Positions 62,032 through 64,000 of a stretch of DNA of 64,000 nt are shown one piece after another (positions within the stretch are counted from its first letter, which is position 1; each line of letters opens with the position of its first letter). The notes beneath the pieces are model-generated. The model saw only the letters and a list, made by a program, of their open reading frames with translations. It was not told where the DNA came from and made no database searches. The position numbers and the translations under genes are program-made. This stretch comes from Cannabis sativa (Eukaryota; Streptophyta; Magnoliopsida; Rosales; Cannabaceae), in contig NC_083601.1 in the NCBI RefSeq assembly GCF_029168945.1, forward strand, positions 69,119,595 through 69,183,594, read 5' to 3'.

Positions 62032-62125
62032 ACTATGTTCCTAGCGAGATGTCCCAGGATGATATGCTTTGTAGCGTATTTAATCCACGTATGAATTGAT
62101 CTAGTAAAAGTAGACTAATCACAGC

Positions 62126-64000
62126 TGTAACACCCTAAATAATTAGGCATGCTACCCACGATACTTATAAAACCCTAGTCCCCTAAACGGGATTACTAAT
62201 GAAATTAGCACAGAAACTAAACTTTAATCATAAACAGAATGAAAATAAACCTTGTAATAATTTAAACCTTACAATCTAAAAGTTACAGAAGTTGGGATCC
62301 CAAAAACATTTACAAAATATTATTACAAGTCCTTTTCTTTCAGCCGACCTAAGCGGCAAAATAGAGTTTCAAAAACACATCACTGGTAGACCCCTACCCG
62401 CTTGGTCTGATGTGGCCCGGACATGTACATTCTTCATCCAGCTCCTGCACTCATGGCTGATCAGCAATAGCCTTACCCTTTCCTGCATTGTAGAGCACCC
62501 GTGAGCCAAGCCCAGCAAGACAGTATAAATCATATCAATAATATGCTCATCATGCTATTATATAGTAATGCCATACACATATGTCTATATAACACAGACC
62601 TGCATGTTGCACTCACATGTCTATTTATGTCTATGTGGCGTAGACCTACGTGTTGCTCTAGCAAGTCTATTTATGTCTACGTGGCGTAGACCTACGTGTT
62701 GCTCTCCCACGTCGAAATACAATAAGGCCTTCGAATTGTTCATCTCAGTTATGGTTAATGAGTCCAACCTGATTATGCCTTGAGCGCATAATCCTTAAAT
62801 CTCATTACATTTAACATGGCATGGCATTTACACACATATATCACTAGGGTAATAACCCTAGGCTATTAAACCGCTCATGTTAGGGTAATAACCCCAATCC
62901 CAGTTACTACATAATCACACATATCATTTTCAATATAAGCGCCACTGTGCGTACTCTACGTGCTAACTATTGTCTTACATGTTGTCCCGTAATAGTAGAT
63001 ATTCCAAATCCCTCGGTGCTCCTGACCAGGTGCCGGTAATCCTAGTCACAAAATTCGGGATTTTCACACATAGGGTTAACCCTTCATTTCGCACCCATAA
63101 AATATATTCATTGCATTTCAAATTTATATAATCACATAGAGCTCAAAATGATCTTTCTAACAATATAAAGAACTCCCAAATCGGAGTTCGGAATCAAAAG
63201 TTATGCATTCTCAAAGTTGGAACTCCAAATTGCCCAGAAACTCGAGGGTGGGTCGCGGCATGCCCAAGCCATGCTGCGGCACCTGGGACGAACTCCCAGG
63301 TTCCAACAACAGGGGCGAGCCACGGCATGCTCAGACCATGTCACGACACGTGAGTTGAAAACCCAAAAATACGCCATGATCAACATGAATTCAACAACCA
63401 AAATTCAAGAATTTCACCACAAATCACAATCAAACTTTAAAATTGTCAAGATAAGGTTGCGAACAAAAGATAGGGAACTAAAATACCAACTTTTATGCAT
63501 TGAAATCCAACAATAACCCTTTATTTCAGATTGCACATAAAAGCATGAAATTAAGCTCAACTTAGCAACTTCAAGCTCTTGAAAAAGAGCTTCAAACCCA
63601 ATTATCTTAAATAATTTCTAGCAACAAAACACCATAGAAACACATGGATTAGAGCTAGAGAACACCCCCAAAACTCCACCTAAAGCTCAACAACATAACT
63701 CACAACCAAATCATGCATAAACTCACATAGAACAATTCAAAATTCAAACACATGCAAATCAAAGTATCACAACCCCTTTTCCATGCTCAACCAACAACAA
63801 AACTCAGCAACAAAAGTGGAATTAAAGCTTTAAAGAAACTACCTCAATTCCTTGCAAGGCTAAGCACAATTAAATCCAAGTCTTAAGCTCCAAAACAAAC
63901 CAACTCCAAGCAATTCACACCAATTTAAGCTTGAAATTTCAAGAAAGGGTTAGAGAGGGAGAGAGGGTCGGGTTTTAGAGAGAGAGAGAGAGAGAGAGAA
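62126..64000 (-). mobile_element. Gypsy-type LTR H (partial, runs off window)
   Basis: Begins TGTAACACCCTAAATAATTAGG, the same terminal pattern as the G1 and G2 LTRs, so it is the minus-orientation end of a related but distinct family. Other LTR-like features in the same order: a tandem hairpin array (62619-62709), a duplicated GGCATGC block (from 63254 and from 63321), and an AG microsatellite at 63979-63999. The other end, PPT or PBS is beyond the window, so it could be a solo LTR or a full element. Confidence 0.75.
62619..62709. repeat. 46-bp tandem repeat in LTR H
   Basis: Two units (62619-62664 and 62665-62709) starting GTCTATTTATGTCTA, with a decayed third unit upstream (from 62581). 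Each contains GTCTACG-TGG-CGTAGAC or a near form, a 7-bp stem with a 3-nt loop. Confidence 0.85.

Noticed and set aside
62619..62709. CRISPR-like array
   Set aside because: Units are directly adjacent tandem repeats without unique spacers, inside a plant LTR.

Overview
The window is eukaryotic nuclear DNA from a plant, most likely a dicot; I do not name a species. The reasons are the very AT-rich background, tRNA-Met-primed Ty1/copia and Ty3/gypsy chromovirus (Tekay-like) retrotransposons with plant-type proteins, and the absence of bacterial signals. Almost all of the 64 kb is LTR retrotransposon nested in LTR retrotransposon. I found no intact host gene. The only host coding sequence I recognise is a 40S ribosomal protein SA (RPSA/p40) pseudogene, cut in two by 53 kb of transposons.

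Layout. (1) 1-5578: internal piece of a degenerate Copia-type element (D), interrupted by a reverse-orientation solo LTR (2156-4032, TSD ACCAC). (2) 5579-8758: AT-rich DNA with the 3' end of another, unrelated small copia element E on the minus strand (LTR 6531-6776, RNase H relic 6901-7195). (3) 8759-8839 and 61909-about 62031: the two halves of the RPSA pseudogene. (4) 8840-61903: Copia-type element A, inserted in RPSA, carrying all the other insertions. Element C (minus, 16354-32877, TSD AGATG) sits in A, and gypsy G1 (minus, 20226-26557, TSD TCTTA) sits in C. Element B (plus, from 33021) also sits in A. Gypsy G2 (minus, 40901-59776, TSD AAAGT) sits in B, and gypsy G3 (plus, 42933-52318, TSD AAACC) sits in the 3' LTR of G2. 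The final LTR (60017-61903) is a B/A hybrid, so an LTR-LTR recombination removed the B/A boundary. (5) 62126-64000: a third gypsy-type LTR (H, minus), running off the window.

A, B, C, D and the solo LTR belong to one family: LTR about 1.85-1.89 kb starting TGTTGGG and ending CCAACA, tRNA-Met PBS, PPT GTGCAAGTGGGAGTT, a long AT-rich leader with conserved structured islands, and a pol region decayed in every copy. G1, G2 and G3 are chromoviruses with Gag-Pol, H2C2 zinc finger, DDE integrase and a C-terminal chromodomain. All are broken: G1 is a deletion derivative with nonsense codons, G2 has three nonsense codons and a 5-bp deletion, and G3 has only small indels. The nesting gives a relative insertion order: RPSA copy, then A, then C and B, then G1 (in C) and G2 (in B), then G3 (in G2). 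All alignments and counts here were done by eye.
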